NCBI RefSeq assembly: GCF_954871325.1
Contig: NC_088777.1
Span: 7,355,366-7,419,365, forward strand
DNA length: 64,000 nucleotides
Source of the DNA: Gordionus sp. m RMFG-2023
Lineage: Eukaryota > Nematomorpha > Gordioida > Chordodea > Parachordodidae
Reading direction: 5' to 3'
Shown: positions 50,393 to 62,794 of the stretch, piece after piece
Position numbering within the stretch: the stretch's first letter is position 1
Layout of the letters: every line of letters begins with the position of its first letter
Notes under the pieces: generated by a model
The model's database searches: none
Seen by the model: the letters and a program-made list of their open reading frames with translations, nothing else
Told to the model about the DNA's origin: nothing
Made by a program: the position numbers and the translations under genes

Positions 50393-51050
50393 ATCGTTTC
50401 CAAAAATTGGGTTATTTCGAAAATTTTATCGTCCTTTTTTTTTACTAGTCAAATTCTAAATAATTTCCATAATTTTAAAGTTGAGCTGTAAAATAACGTC
50501 AATAAAAATAACATAGTTACTAATGGCGTTACCTTTTTTGAGGTTGAAAATGAGTTAGTACTTGTCAAAGGTAGCGAGTAACGCGTTTATTTTTTTTTTG
50601 AATAGCAGTAAAGCAAAAAGTTACTCCTTTAAATTTTTTCTTAAAAAATACAGAAAAAATATATTATATTTTATTATATATTATATATTTTTTTTAAACT
50701 TTATAAATAATTTAAGCCGAGTTTTTAAATCAGATCAACCACCAGAAGTTTTTTTATTTTATTTATTACATTTTTGTTGTTGAATTTTATACAGTCATGA
50801 TTTAATCTAATTAATAATGAATCAATTAAGGTATTAAAGTATTATAATAAAATTTTTTCATGACACCTGATATAGAGATACATCAATTTGTAAAATATTT
50901 ATTTTTGAGATATTTCGATAAACTATAATTTTTTTATCATTTTCAATCAAGTTGAAATTAGAAATTTTAATAAAATTTATAGCTATTGGAATATTTCAAA
51001 AATAAATATTATGCAAATTGATGAATTCTCATGTTAAATGAAAAAAAATG
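50393..51050. other. AT-rich spacer, no gene seen
   Basis: A 73-codon Phe/Lys/Asn-rich frame at 50562-50783 has no recognised motif and fits chance. Nothing else was identified. Confidence 0.4.
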
Positions 51051-51425
51051 CTCTCAAGGTATGTTAATGTATATTCTCTAATACTATCATTTATTTGAGG
51101 AATATATGTCAATACAATAGTATTTATTTCTTAAGATGAAATGAAGATAACTTAACTCTGCCTTGGCCCCAATATGAACCATTTTTTACAAATAAAGAAA
51201 ATTAAAGGAATTATAACCTACATAAAGGTAGACTAATTCAAATAGTTCAACCTCGATATACAGTAAAGAAATTCTAGACGATCTAATCAATTTTTTGGAA
51301 AACAAATATTATTTTAATAAATTCGTCCTAATTAAGATTTTTATTTAGTAAATGTAATGCAACCCTTCCTTCTTCTGTTCGAGTCGAACGTGATGTGTTA
51401 AGCACAGCGAAATATGTTGAGTACT
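51050..51425 (+). pseudogene. Second diverged copy of hAT remnant
   Basis: Similar over most of its length to 36150-36600: GGTATGTTAA...TATTCTC, then ACTCTGCCTTGGCCCC, then CCTTCTTCTGTTCGAGTCG. The end encodes SSVRVERDVLSTAKYVEY before a stop, a weaker version of the hAT dimerisation motif at 36.5 kb. Confidence 0.45.
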
Positions 51426-53640
51426 AATTGTTAAAATCAGGAACACTGTGAATAAGGGCATTTCTGCGTTCCCGTTCCGTACCAAAATATTTTTTTAAGT
51501 TTTAGTGAAATACCATATTCGGTTAAAATATTGTTCCGATTTAGCTTGAGAAAAATATCTAAATATATTTTTTAAATCTACACATTTTAATTAATCTATG
51601 AATCAATTAATTACATCGAAGCAATAATATATTTTCTAAAAAATTATTATTATATCGGTTCTTTTTTTGGTGTTAGTATAAATTTGAGTGTCGAAATACA
51701 ATGTTTAACTTACCTGGCTATGGATGATTTTTTATTATTATCAGAAATAAAACATAAAACAGCTAAATAAATTTTTTTAAATTTAATAAAAATGATTCCC
51801 CTCCTTTTTAATTTTTTTTAAAATCTACTATTTGTTTGCTTATTGTTATTATTTTGGTAGTATTGTATAGTTAAATATGATTAATGATTATTTATTATTA
51901 GAAATTAAAATAACTTTATATATATTCAACTTTTAGAAATTTTTATTTTTTTTATTTGTAGAAATAAATAAATAATTTATATATATTTTTTGGAACGTTC
52001 CGAAAAGGTTCCTGAATAGATGTTTCGGTTCCCTTCTTGTTCCATCATGTGCGTATTAATCATTAATCAAAAGAAACAGTCCAATACAAATTTAAATGTG
52101 ATTGATTATATAAAAAGAAATTTTTTTTTTCAAAAAATTAATAAATATAAACTTTATACAATTGATAAAAGCTTTTTAAACAAGGGTCCGAACCTTTATT
52201 TATATCGGTTAAGTAGTTATGGATAAGTATAGGTTCGGTTACGGTTCTTAAAAAATTTATAAAGATTTGGTTTGGTTCAGCGAATTGTAAAGGTATATAA
52301 AAGTTCGTTGCTCTTATTTAATGAATATTAAAATATATTTTATTGAAGGAACACCATCCTGTATGATTTTAATTATGAATATTATTTATTAGAAATTTTG
52401 CCATCATTTAAGTTAACATATTGTTTATTTATATATTTATTTATATTATATCTATGAATAATATAAGAAAAATATATAATAATCATAACTCGTAAAAGAG
52501 TTTATTAATGAGTTTTTATCTACTTTAACCATGGTCATAGAAATTAATGACTGCTCAATAAAAATATCATGGTTAGATTTCGATATTGATTGTAAAATAA
52601 ATTTGGAGGGCTTTAATTTTTTTATAGTTAAGGATTCATAGAATAATGCCTCTGAATATGCCTTTTCTTAGCTTCATGGTTACCTTTAAGTAATGTTGCA
52701 CTTATCTATATCACAGGCTGATATATTTAAGAGAATATTGTAATTAAAAAAAGGAAAGGATATGCTAATTCTGGTGCGGACCATTTAAAGTTTTTTTTAA
52801 AGGAAAATAAAATAAATTTTTATATAATCAACATAAATACAATAAAAAATATGAGGTCAGAGTAAACAAATATTCTATTATAATATCAATAAACTAATCA
52901 ATAATTCACCATCAATTTGTAAAGCCACATCATGGATATTATTAGTTTAAAGATTTACAAATCATCAAATATAGGAAATAATATATAAAGCAGATGGAAC
53001 AACTTTGCAAATATTTATATTCAAGACAACACAAAATCTAATTTTCATAATAATTGATATAATAATACTTATTCTTTAAAATATACTCAAATGTTAAAAT
53101 CTTAAAAATAATATATATTATTAATTTTATTATTTTGAAATTTATATAGGAATATGGTCTTTCTACCAAACTACACACGGATAGATGGTGATATAATATT
53201 TAGTAATTTAATAAATGTAATTAAACAAAATCTACAAATTATTATTTATATTTAGCATAGGAAAAGAATGCATTTTGTTATCAGTTCATCTATGGTAATG
53301 ATTCAGATATTTATTTGTATTTGAAGGTTATTATTTGTATTTTTGTTAAGAAAAAAAAATTTTCTTGGTTCTTTTGAAAACGCTTTGATTCTATATTCTT
53401 AGTAGAAGTAGAGTTTAAAAGATTCAGTAAAATTTGCGAAAATAAATTTGCACAAAATTTTTTTGATTTATTTTTTCAAATTTTGATTAGAAGTTCTAAA
53501 ATTTTATAAGTTCGAGTAGAAAAATTGGCATTTGTGGGTAGCGTAATTGAAATAAAAAGAACATATAAATCAGTTTTAAAAAAAATTAATCTTCCTTGTC
53601 TCGAGGATTAATAAAGAATTCTAATTATTATCTGATGGAA
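51426..53640. other. AT-rich region with GGAAC/GTTCC-rich repeat debris
   Basis: Between about 51430 and 52320, words such as CGTTCCCGTTCCG, GGAACGTTCCG and GGTTCGGTTACGG recur on both strands, suggesting a decayed MITE. The rest is plain AT-rich DNA with no recognised gene. Confidence 0.35.
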
Positions 53641-54030
53641 ATTAGGAAAAAATGTGATTCCTAAGGGATTGTATTAAATTCATCAGGTCTCTCGCTGTAC
53701 TCTGATGATAGAATAATCGGTTCAAGGATAGTTTTCACTGTGCTTTTAGGTATCCACTTATTATCAGATCTGATGTATAACATCGGTGCCACCTTAAATG
53801 TGTGAGCAGTTATATCCATGATTTACTTAGAGATTATCAATTTGTTACAATCTATCCAATTATGTGTTTGGACTGTATTAAATCCTAGTCGAAAACATAT
53901 AACAACTCGCAAATGTTCGTTTGATAAGAGATTGTTGAAGTTATAATGGTCAGAGCTTCCAAACTTTTGTGTCCATAACCTTATTACACTGGAGAAGGCG
54001 AAGTTTGCATTTACTATGTGCATGCCATTG
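53640..54030 (-). pseudogene. Retroelement polyprotein fragment near C-terminus
   Basis: The minus strand reads SNEHLRVVICFRLGFNTVQ then HNWIDCNK, a stop, and ILEPIILSSEYSERPDEFNT. The order NEHLR, RLG, H-x-x-x-x-C and ERPDE/RPDG matches the C-terminal part of animal reverse-transcriptase elements in which a Cys/His motif precedes an RPDG motif. One stop and several losses show it is dead. The fragment at 43.1 kb looks like the following segment of the same protein type. Confidence 0.4.
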
Positions 54031-54189
54031 AGTTATAATCGCCCCATTTTTTTAATAGTAATATTATATATTTTAATTTTTTAATATTAGTATTACATAT
54101 TAAAGAATATAATAAATATTAGTTATATCAATTAAATATAATAAATGCTAATGTAATACATTTAAAAATATATATAAAACTGCCTACAT

Positions 54190-54760
54190 TTATTACATAT
54201 TAATTTAGCACATCTTAGTCCGTCCGTTTGAATATAATTTATACTTGTATTCCCTTTAACTTTTATAACAGCGTTTATTCTATCGGGTATTGACTTTGGA
54301 GCGCTCCTGATTACTGTAAAAAAAAAATCAATATATTTTTTATAGTTTTAGATTCTTCTTAATATTTGGGTGGATTTTAAATTGCATTTTTATGACATTC
54401 TATAAAGTTTAACTTGGATATAAATCAGGCGGTCAATGCTGGCAATCCTTAATATTAATCCTTCAATCAGGTATTCATTTTTCTTAGTCGATTTTGCGGT
54501 GTAAATGGTGTCTCGCCCTTAATAGACCTGCGGCATCAGGAAATAAGGTGTGGATGATTGAGTGAAGATAATCAAATGTCTTTTAATATTTTAAAGCATT
54601 TACTAATCCGTTTATATAGACCAAACTTAATATATGAATCAATGGGAAAGATTTTGTTCTTGTATCCCATCTCTAACATTGCCACAGTTCAATTCGGAAC
54701 GGGAGTCATCCTAGATAAACTGCATTCCATTGCTCAGGTTTCAAAAATATCTTTTATTTT
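54190..54760 (-). pseudogene. Tc1/mariner-like transposase, heavily decayed
   Basis: Read leftwards from about 54670, successive frames give LVYINGLVNALKY, then HTLFPDAA, then TAKSTKKNEYL (the region after the second catalytic Asp, D-N-x-P-x-H-TAKS), then PPDLYPS (the S-P-D-L-N-P-I-E motif with the last residues changed). After about 100 bases comes PKSIPDRINAVIKVKGNTS, the usual C-terminal S-M-P-x-R-I-x-A-V-I-x-x-K-G-x-x-T. Frames change between pieces and stops intervene. The plus-strand open frame at 54558-54884 is the antisense shadow of this remnant. Confidence 0.6.
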
Positions 54761-54899
54761 ATTTTTAATTTACTTTGTATTCTATAAAATTATTGCAACT
54801 ATCTTCCTTTTTAACAAAACAATTTTTTCACGATTCCTCCTAAAAAATTTTATTCTCATTTTAATTTACATTCTATTGATATAGGCTTAGGAAATATTT

Positions 54900-55508
54900 A
54901 TAATTAACTGTATTGTGTAAGCAACGTGTTTCTATGATGTGCACATTAGTTAAGTATATCATTATTGAATTTACAATTATTGTATAGTTAAATAAATTAC
55001 CCCATCAAGTTTTGTCAATCAATTGATTTTCTAATTAAATTAATATAACAAATCAATAACTGTAAAAATATCGATTATATAATTATTTGCATAAAATTTT
55101 GCCACTTAAAACTTTTCTCCTCCTAACTCCCTTTACCATTTAATTTAATAGAAAACTACAATAGACTATTATGGTAAACTAAGATAATAACCAGTAGAGA
55201 CTTTATCATATTATATACATCTAGAGTTTATTCAAAATCAATAAGATATAATAATTTCCTATATTTTTAAGCTATTATTTTGACATTTAAGATGTTAATC
55301 AATTTCTTGGATTTTCTTTGTCTAAACACTCATTTAATGCAAATTTTAATAATAATCTTATGACTCTATAACCCACTGCCACCCCCTATCATTTAACTTT
55401 TATTTTGAAAATATCTAATTATAGACCGGTCATGGAATATCTAGCCATGTTTTATTTTAAGACATATGATTTGGAAATTATATTTGCCTAAATTCACTAT
55501 TCTATTGC
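54900..55508. other. Upstream flank of HIGD2A-like gene
   Basis: AT-rich spacer with no recognised repeat. It must contain the promoter of the downstream gene, but no TATA box or initiator could be singled out. Confidence 0.4.
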
Positions 55509-56003
55509 ATGAATGAAAATGTGGAAAAGGATGGTCCAAATGTTATAAGTGAAGAACTTTTTTGGATCCAAGCTCGTAAATTAGCACTTGGGGCTATTGA
55601 AGATACAGAAAGTGGCAGGAAACAAGAAACCTTTTTAGAAAAAGGTCTTAGAAAGTTTCGTGAAAATCCATTTGTACCTATAGGTAATAAATGTATTTGT
55701 TTATTCTATTTTAGAAATATGTGAAACATTTTTTTGGGCTTAATTATATATGTATTAATTCCTATTATATTAAATTAATTAAATATAGGAGCAATTGTTA
55801 CAGCTTATGTTTTGAGCAAAGGTGTACTTGGTATACGTAAAGGTTCCTATCAATCTTCCCAATTCTGGATGAGATCAAGAATATATGCACAAGGATTTAC
55901 AATTATAGCATTAGCCATTGGTGCTTATGTGCAAGAGAGAAAATTAGCAAAAACCATTGATAACAAAAATGATTTAGACAATAAATCAAATAAAACTCAA
56001 TAA
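55509..56003 (+). CDS. HIGD2A: HIG1 domain protein, HIGD2A-like, two exons
   Basis: Exons 55509-55683 and 55789-56003 join across a 105-nt GT-AG intron in phase 1, giving 129 residues to TAA at 56001-56003. The second exon carries the HIG1-family signature Q-x3-R-x-R-x3-Q (QFWMRSRIYAQ) between two hydrophobic segments (AIVTAYVLSKGVLGI and GFTIIALAIGAYV). Before it stands ENPFVPIG, the conserved entry to the first membrane helix. Type 2 HIG1 proteins sit in the mitochondrial inner membrane and help assemble cytochrome c oxidase and respiratory supercomplexes. The protein is slightly longer than human HIGD2A (106), with an N-terminal extension and a Lys/Asn/Asp-rich tail. The ATG at 55509 is the first in frame. 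An ATTAAA at about 56058 may be the polyadenylation signal. Confidence 0.9.
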
Positions 56004-57099
56004 GGATCTAATTAAAAATTATAATTAATGTGAAGAATGAACTTCTATTATATAAATTAAATTTGCCTATAATCATGAGAATACAATGTCCAATTAAACT
56101 ATTTTATTTAAATGAGTGGATTGAATATTTATAGAGACAATTGTTTCAATTAATTATAGGGGGGGGGGGTTATTTAGTAACCATTTTTATATACTTGTTT
56201 GTCAAACATACCTTTTTAACATAAGAAGAATGTTTATAATATTTTTAATTATTAAATAAGAGTATATTAATTTATACAATATGGACAAAAGAGGTGTGAT
56301 GTTAAGTTTAATTTCTAATTTTTTGGAGAAACATGAAATTTATTTATACAAGAAAATATTTCATAATATATATAATATTTTGAGATATTTATATAAATAA
56401 ATTATAAGAGGGGTGTTAAAATTATGAGAATGTTGGGCAATGTTTATAAGACAATTTTTAATAGATATAACTAGGTAGCATAAACATTGCCTGTGGGTGG
56501 AAGTGGCAAGGAAAAAATATCCCCCCCCCCTCTTCAGAAACTTGCTTATTCTCTAATTATCATTTAAGCTAATAATGATAAACACCCCCCCCCCCCGCCA
56601 AACACCCCTTCTCCAAAAATGAATTGAATATATCACTAAACGATAATTTGAAAGAAAAATAGGCAAAAGTTAATAATTTATTAAAATTATGACTATAATC
56701 AGGGTTACCAAATCACCCACGTTTGGCATAATCCCTATTTTTTTTACTTTAGTTTACACAAAAACACACGTCTATTGATTTATGCATCCTCCCGATTTTT
56801 CTTTATATTTTTTAAATATAAATTAGCTAAAGATAACTTAACCAGAAACTTACTCTATATTTTTTTTAATTTAATTCAATCATACATTTAAAAAAGCATT
56901 TCGTTTTTGTTTCTGTTTTTATCAAGGTCCTGAAACTAAGAAACAGAGGATTTGATGGAAAATCGTCCATTTCTTTATTAACTGTTGCATCAAATAATGG
57001 AAATACTAAAATATTCCCAATTAGGCTGTGTTATTTGAAAAGTGTTTCAAGTAAACTCTTAAAAAAATTCATAAAACGAAGGATATCACGTCAGTAAGA
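56004..57099. other. Spacer with several G/C runs
   Basis: No gene seen. Contains G11 (56159-56169), C10 (56521-56530) and C12 (56585-56596), three of the long homopolymer runs scattered through the window. Confidence 0.45.
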
Positions 57100-57560
57100 A
57101 TTTCGGAAAAAGCAAAGTGTAATAACGGAATTATTAGTTTCGGGAAATATTATCCCTATTAGTTGCATGTGCCATAATAATTCACAATGCCGTAGAAAGG
57201 GGCATGCTTCATTATCAATAGACATAGAAAAAGTTGCTATGAAATGTTATGCCGAATGCAGCAGACCCATAAACAGGCTATATGTTTTAAAAAAAACTAT
57301 GGATTTTCAAGATATTTAATGGTCCCAACTTCTACGAATTGTTCTCAGCAAGATGGCTATCATTAATATAGGCTCTCGAGTAGTTGGTAAATCTTATTTT
57401 TACCCCAAAAGAATTCCAATTCAATATTAAAATCATTTTTTGAAAATATATTGGCCGATGCTTATTTAGGCATAGTTAAATATAGAGACGACTTTAAATA
57501 ATGTGGTTAAAAATTTGTAATCCTAAGCAATTGCAGTGGAGATGTTTTCATTAATGAATA
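57100..57560 (+). pseudogene. hAT transposase catalytic-core remnant
   Basis: The segment reads IIHNAVERG, then (other frame) SIDIEKVAMKCYAECSRPI, KRLYVLKKTMDFQDI, WSQLLRIVLSKMAIINIGS. This is the C-x-x-H-I-x-H-N-A...IE...L-K...WL-x-L series in the core of hAT transposases, with the C and W landmarks partly lost. At least one frameshift and a TAA inside LQDI-WSQL show decay. Flanking degenerate frames from about 56930 and on to 57760 may belong to the same copy. Confidence 0.55.
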
Positions 57561-57918
57561 AATTAGTTATAACCTTAAAAGCCAAGTTATCAATAACCTT
57601 TAAGGCTCGGTTGTATGATAAAATCTTTTTAAAATGCATGATAAGAATGCATCATTTCAAAATGAAGCTAAGAAATTCATTAAATCAATCATTTTGTATT
57701 TGAAAAAAAAATGAATTTACAAATGATAAATGGGAAAATTTAAGTATTATGAAGCTCGATAATAAATCAAAATTCGAGAAAGTTGAATTAATAATAATCA
57801 ATTTTAATATAAGAGTTATCAAATTAAATGAAATATTTTAGGGATTTGTTGCTTTAAATACATTTATAGAACAAAATAATATATCGAATTTGGGCTTATG
57901 AAAACCGTATCAGGTCAA

Positions 57919-58092
57919 TTTAGTGAAACTTTTATCGCAAATGTCGTTTAGCGCGAACAAATATTATGGCAAAGGTAATATCGCGAAACCCAGCGAAACA
58001 TTAATAGCGAAGACAATATCACGAATTTATTTCCGCGAATACATAGCGAAACTTTTATAGCGAATTTTCTACCGCGAATATATTGCGAATTC
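57919..58092. repeat. GCGAA-motif array
   Basis: Within about 170 bases there are ten or so copies of GCGAA or CGAAT at irregular spacings of 10-30 bases (for example at 57953, 57982, 57993, 58007, 58035, 58046, 58060, 58074, 58085). The CpG content is striking against the AT-rich surroundings. There is no open frame. Related looser patches lie at 735-775, 1405-1555 and 61870-61930. Confidence 0.55.
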
Positions 58093-59989
58093 ATTTATTT
58101 AAAGGAAAACAACATTCAATATCAATTTACCCACCAAAGTTCCTTAAATCACAAACGAGAAATGTTTAAAGGATATTTTGTTACTTATTGTCTATTAAAT
58201 AGTCAACCTTTATCTTATGTGATAGAAAATAAATTAGCAATTTCTTTCCTTACTAATGGTTGTAATTACGGCGGGGACATTTCATTCAAGTTTTTGCCCC
58301 AATAAATTTACCGCATCCCCCCCCCCCTCTCACACATAAATTTTAAAAATTTGTTTTATGCCATTAAAATTAATTTTGACAAATATTCTAAAAGGCTTAG
58401 AAATTTTTCCAATCAAGATAAAAAAAATACCGAAAGCTAAGAATTTTTTCTGATTTCAGATTATTTTAAAAAATCATAGAAGAATGATTAATTTTAAAAC
58501 TCAAAAAATCATGATTATACACTTAAAAATAAAAGAAATAGTAAAAATTTCTGAGTGATATATTATATTTTCTAAGAAATTCAATTTGAGAAAATTAAAA
58601 TTTTTGCTTAGCTGCCCCGCTGGTTCATGCCGACGGCATGGGCCTTTTACCGCGGGTCTGTTAACTTCTATTTTATAAATTTTTAATAATCATATTGATA
58701 TATTATTTTATTCTATAATAACATGCCTAAGAATAAATAATTTTTATAACAACCCTATAAATATATATAATTTATAACAAAAATAATAGAAATATTCGTG
58801 ATTTTAGCAAGAACACAATCCATATTTTAATTTGTACAGTATTTGAGACAAAATTTTCTAATTCCTAATAATTATTTTTTTTAAAAAAAAAAATTATTCT
58901 ATTATTTAATCTTTATTCTCTCTTACCATTTGTATTTATCACTTGTTGAAATCGAACACGTATTTGGCTCATCACCAGGTGTGGTTCTGAATAATTAAAT
59001 ATAAATTATTCAAATCAATAACTATTCCTGTTTGTAAATTCTGTTGGGGTTCAGAAATAATTTTCTCATGACTATCTGTATTCAATTTTATAAAGATTGA
59101 GAAAGAATCGCTCATCAATTTTAAGATTGGTAATCAAAACACATTGATATGTGCTACACAAGTCGTATTTGCATTCATTATTTAATCCTCTTCAATACCA
59201 TCTAGGATATTTATGACTGACAACTTCTCATATTTAGGATCTTATTGACCCATGGTTAGGGAAATAACATTATTATTTGTTTGCCAAATCATCGATATAT
59301 TCTATTTACAGATAAAAGCCAGCCAATCTCTCGGCTCTAGTCTCAGGTCTTGTTTATAGAAACGCAAAAATGCCATATCGCTTTGCGCTACTAAGATTAC
59401 AAAATTGGCTTAGCCCATGTTGGGAAAGAGAGAAAATCGTTTTTGTAAATATCATTTTCGGCTAATGAAGAAAAAATTCGCAACACTCATTCCCTCCCCT
59501 TACAATTCCTCCGAAAAATAAATACTTCCCGAAAAGGAGGACCTAAAAATATCCCTTAAAATTCCAAAAAAATAACTCAATGCACCACCCTTTATTATAA
59601 AAATCCTAGATATGCATAATTTATGCTATCGATTCGTTTATGAGCATCGCATAATCATTATTGCGGTCACTATAAAGGAGGTCTCTTGGAGGTTCAAAAA
59701 AATTAAAGATTTTTAATTTATAATAATATTTACCTATAACGCTGGAATATAAAGTTGTTAATAACCAAATTATTAAATAAGAAACTAGCATATTTGTTTC
59801 TACAAATTAGGAAAAGTTTAAAATGAATAAAAAAAAATATATTTTAAATTTATTTATACGAAAAAGATTTAAAAAAAATATAATTTAATAATTATTACAG
59901 AAATAAATTTTACTTTATAAAAAAAAATGCGTTATTTGACTAAGCTAGGATAATTTTCTTATGAAAAATTTAAAGTTATAAATATTTTA
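58093..59989. other. Spacer, no gene supported
   Basis: C11 run at 58317-58327; a short GC-rich palindromic patch CATGCCGACGGCATG at about 58628-58642. A weak minus-strand hAT-like phrase (DPKYEKLSVINILDGIEED) occurs near 59180-59255 with stops on both sides; it is too short to call. Confidence 0.4.
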
Positions 59990-60211
59990 CAGGTTTGCTA
60001 AACGGCTCGTTTTAAACAGATTTTTGATAACGGCTAACTCAATAGTTCATACAGAAAAATATTAAGCAAGCCTGAAGATTTTGCTCACAGAAGGAACAAA
60101 GGTCTAGACATATATTATCTAAATCTTGAGGCTTGGACATTATTTTTCTGACTAAAATTTCGAGTTAGCCATTTTAAAAAGTCGGCTCGGAACGGACCGT
60201 TTAACATACTA
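59990..60211. mobile_element. hAT-type MITE, family M1 (about 222 bp)
   Basis: Near-palindrome with GCTAAACGGCTCGTTTTAAA on the left and GGAACGGACCGTTTAACA on the right. Its core GCCTGAAGATTTTGCTCA is almost identical to the copy at 27341-27562. Target duplications were not confirmed. Confidence 0.6.
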
Positions 60212-61534
60212 GTTGTACTCCTCCCAAAACCTTATTAATATCTTAATTTTTTTATAATAAAATTATTTTTCGATAAAGTAAAATATAACAAGGAATATAT
60301 TTAATTTTAAGTATTTTTTTTTCTTTCAACCATTTTTGGCTGGCCTATATCAAAAAAAATTGATTTATGATATAAATATCCAACGAACGGGGCTAAAAAA
60401 AGCCACAAGTACCTAGGGAATATTATAGTTTTTTTTTTTTTAAAAAAAAACATTCAATTTAAACTTGATTATAATTAAAATTTTAAAACATTAAAAAAAT
60501 CAATGCTATTTTAATATGGTCATCTTAGACTTACGCTACATTTCAACATCATTGTTAAATATTGAATCGATATTAAAAAAAATATATAAAATTTTATATT
60601 AAACAAGAAAGTGACTTTGGTTTTATATCTAGATTCTCAAATGAAAATTTGAGGACTTCCCCAGGTGTAGGAATACTTGCTAAACTTTGACAAAATCAAA
60701 GTTTGCAGAGTAGGCTGAATAGCTAAAGATTCAACCGACCCCTTTCAATTTTTAAAAAATTTGTATGATGATTTTATATACTTATACACACTATTTTAAA
60801 TTCTAACTTGACTTACTTCCTGAGATATGGCCCTCTTTAAATACGCTTAAAATTCCTAAGTACTCTAGCTAATTTAAATTTTATTAAATATTTCGATTAC
60901 AGCCTTTAATATGACATAAAAATTAATATAGTGAAAGTTAGCTAATTATAAAATAACAAATAGAAAGCCGGGATATTTTTTCTTAACAAAATCCTAGACT
61001 ATAACTGGCCAGTACTTCCTTAAGAGATATCGCACTTTAAATATTGGTTTGGATGGTCATAATCATTCATAAATATATCATTTATTTTGAATATATATAG
61101 CAATTCTTTCTAATTTATGTCAAAATAAATAGAAAACTTATCATTTAAACATTTTTTGCATAAATAAATAGGTGGATAATGCGGCATATTTAACGTCTAG
61201 GTTTAGCTATTTTATTTTATAAAAAAAATATTTATAACTTTAACCTCAATTTTATATCTAAGCAAACAGAAGAGATAAAAAAAATATCCATAAAGAATGT
61301 CGTAAAAACATAAGAATGAAAATATTTCCTTATACTTAGATGTAATTTATTTTTGAATCGCCATTCAAAATTAGATTAAGACAATCTAATAGCTTATAAC
61401 TCTGTTTTTGGTTAGTTACTGGCAAAACTGATCGATGAATATCATAAATAGTATTTTTTTTAAATTACACTATAGTATTCCAAATTATGTTTTTAAACAA
61501 CCCAATTGGAATATCTTTAAATATTTACAACAGC
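60212..61534. other. AT-rich spacer, no gene seen
   Basis: No gene, RNA or structured repeat recognised. Confidence 0.45.
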
Positions 61535-61685
61535 ATAAGCCTCAAGATTTTGTTAATTAATATCGAAACCGTTGTGCCATCTATGTGTAAAATCTTCAAG
61601 CTTGCTTAATATTTTCCTGGATTAAAATATTGAGTTGGTAGTTTTTTAAAATCGGCTTAAGTCGAGCCCGTTTAATAACATTACT
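61535..61685. mobile_element. hAT-type MITE, family M1, partial
   Basis: The right half is clear (AAAATATTGAGTTGGTAG, then CGGCTTAAGTCGAGCCCG and TTTAATAACATTACTA). The left half is decayed and its end uncertain. It appears in the opposite internal orientation to other copies. Confidence 0.5.
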
Positions 61686-62099
61686 AAATCTACTATAATA
61701 AAAAAGAAATTAACATTATAATTTATAATTTAATCCATTTTTTTTGCATTCTGCTAAATCTTTTTGAATCTAATAAGCATTTTAGTTTGTTATATATATA
61801 ACTAGCCAAAAAAAATATTTGGTTTCTTCAGTTCATTTTCTTAAGATTATAACCATGAATTCATAGAGAGCGCCAATTCGCTGCGAAATATACAAAATAT
61901 GCTGTGTTCTTCGTTACGAATTCAGGGTAATAGGGAACTGGGAATCTTGCGAAACCTAAACTGGAAACGGTAATAAAATAATTTGATATAATACGAAAGT
62001 AATTCATTTTTACCACCTTCCAAATTTCGGAAAAGGATGGGTATTTGTGATATTTGTTTTTAAAATTGATTATGCAAATGTATACCTACAAAAATACGA

Positions 62100-62280
62100 A
62101 TCGAATAATGGAATTATTCGTATTCGTTTAAATCGAATAATTTATTATTCGTTTTCGTTTAAATCGAATAATTTATTATTCGTATTCGTTTAAATCGAAT
62201 AATTTATTATTCGTATTCGTATGAATCGAATAATTTATTATTCGTATGAATAATAAAATGATTATTCGATTCGATTCGAA
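62100..62280. repeat. 31-bp palindromic minisatellite, 4 copies
   Basis: The word AATCGAATAATTTATTATTC recurs at 62131, 62162, 62193 and 62224, a constant 31-bp period. Each unit is itself close to palindromic (CGAATAAT...ATTATTCG), so longer hairpins are possible. The motif also occurs inside MITE family M3. Confidence 0.8.
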
Positions 62281-62392
62281 AATTTTATTTACCATGAATT
62301 AAAAAAGATCTATTATAAAATTTATTTTGTAAAATTTAACTAAGGATAAAGACAAACAAATTTAATTAGTGAGACAAAATAGAAGCATACAT

Positions 62393-62794
62393 TAGAGATC
62401 TGCAAAGTTAGGCCCGGCCCGTACTCGGACTGAATCCGGCCCTGCCAATTCTATTATAAATAATCGGGTTCGGGCCAGGCCTAATATTTTTAAAAAAAAT
62501 CGAGCCGGGTCGGGTCGGACCTTGGAAATATTTTTAAATATATCTAAATTTATCAATTTTATATTGAATTTTTTATTTAAAAATAAAAATATTTGATTTT
62601 ATTTATTGAAACTAAACGACCATATATCTTTTATTTTGAGTAATTATAAAAATTAATATCTATATTTAAATAAATTCGGGCCAGGCCGGGTCGGTAAATT
62701 TTTTTAAAAAATTTCGGGTTCGGGCCGGGCCGGCAAAACTTTTTTAAAATGGGCCGGGCCGGGCTTGAAAAATTAGGCCCGATGCAGATCACTA
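62393..62794. mobile_element. hAT-type MITE, family M2 (402 bp), perfect target duplication
   Basis: The ends are TAGAGATCTGCAAAGTTAG and CCCGATGCAGATCACTA. Flanks are identical 8-bp duplications GCATACAT at 62385-62392 and 62795-62802. The interior is GGGCCGGGCC-rich next to AT-rich middle sequence. It is the best-preserved M2 copy, so probably the youngest. Confidence 0.9.

Noticed and set aside
54558..54884. 108-codon plus-strand frame ending at a GT
   Set aside because: The opposite strand carries successive Tc1/mariner transposase motifs in broken frames; this frame is their antisense shadow.
58605..58665. GC-rich patch that looked like a possible small RNA
   Set aside because: The palindrome does not extend to a tRNA, snRNA or other known fold.
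59180..59255. Minus-strand phrase DPKYEKLSVINILDGIEED resembling hAT sequence
   Set aside because: Too short, with stops on both sides; could be chance.
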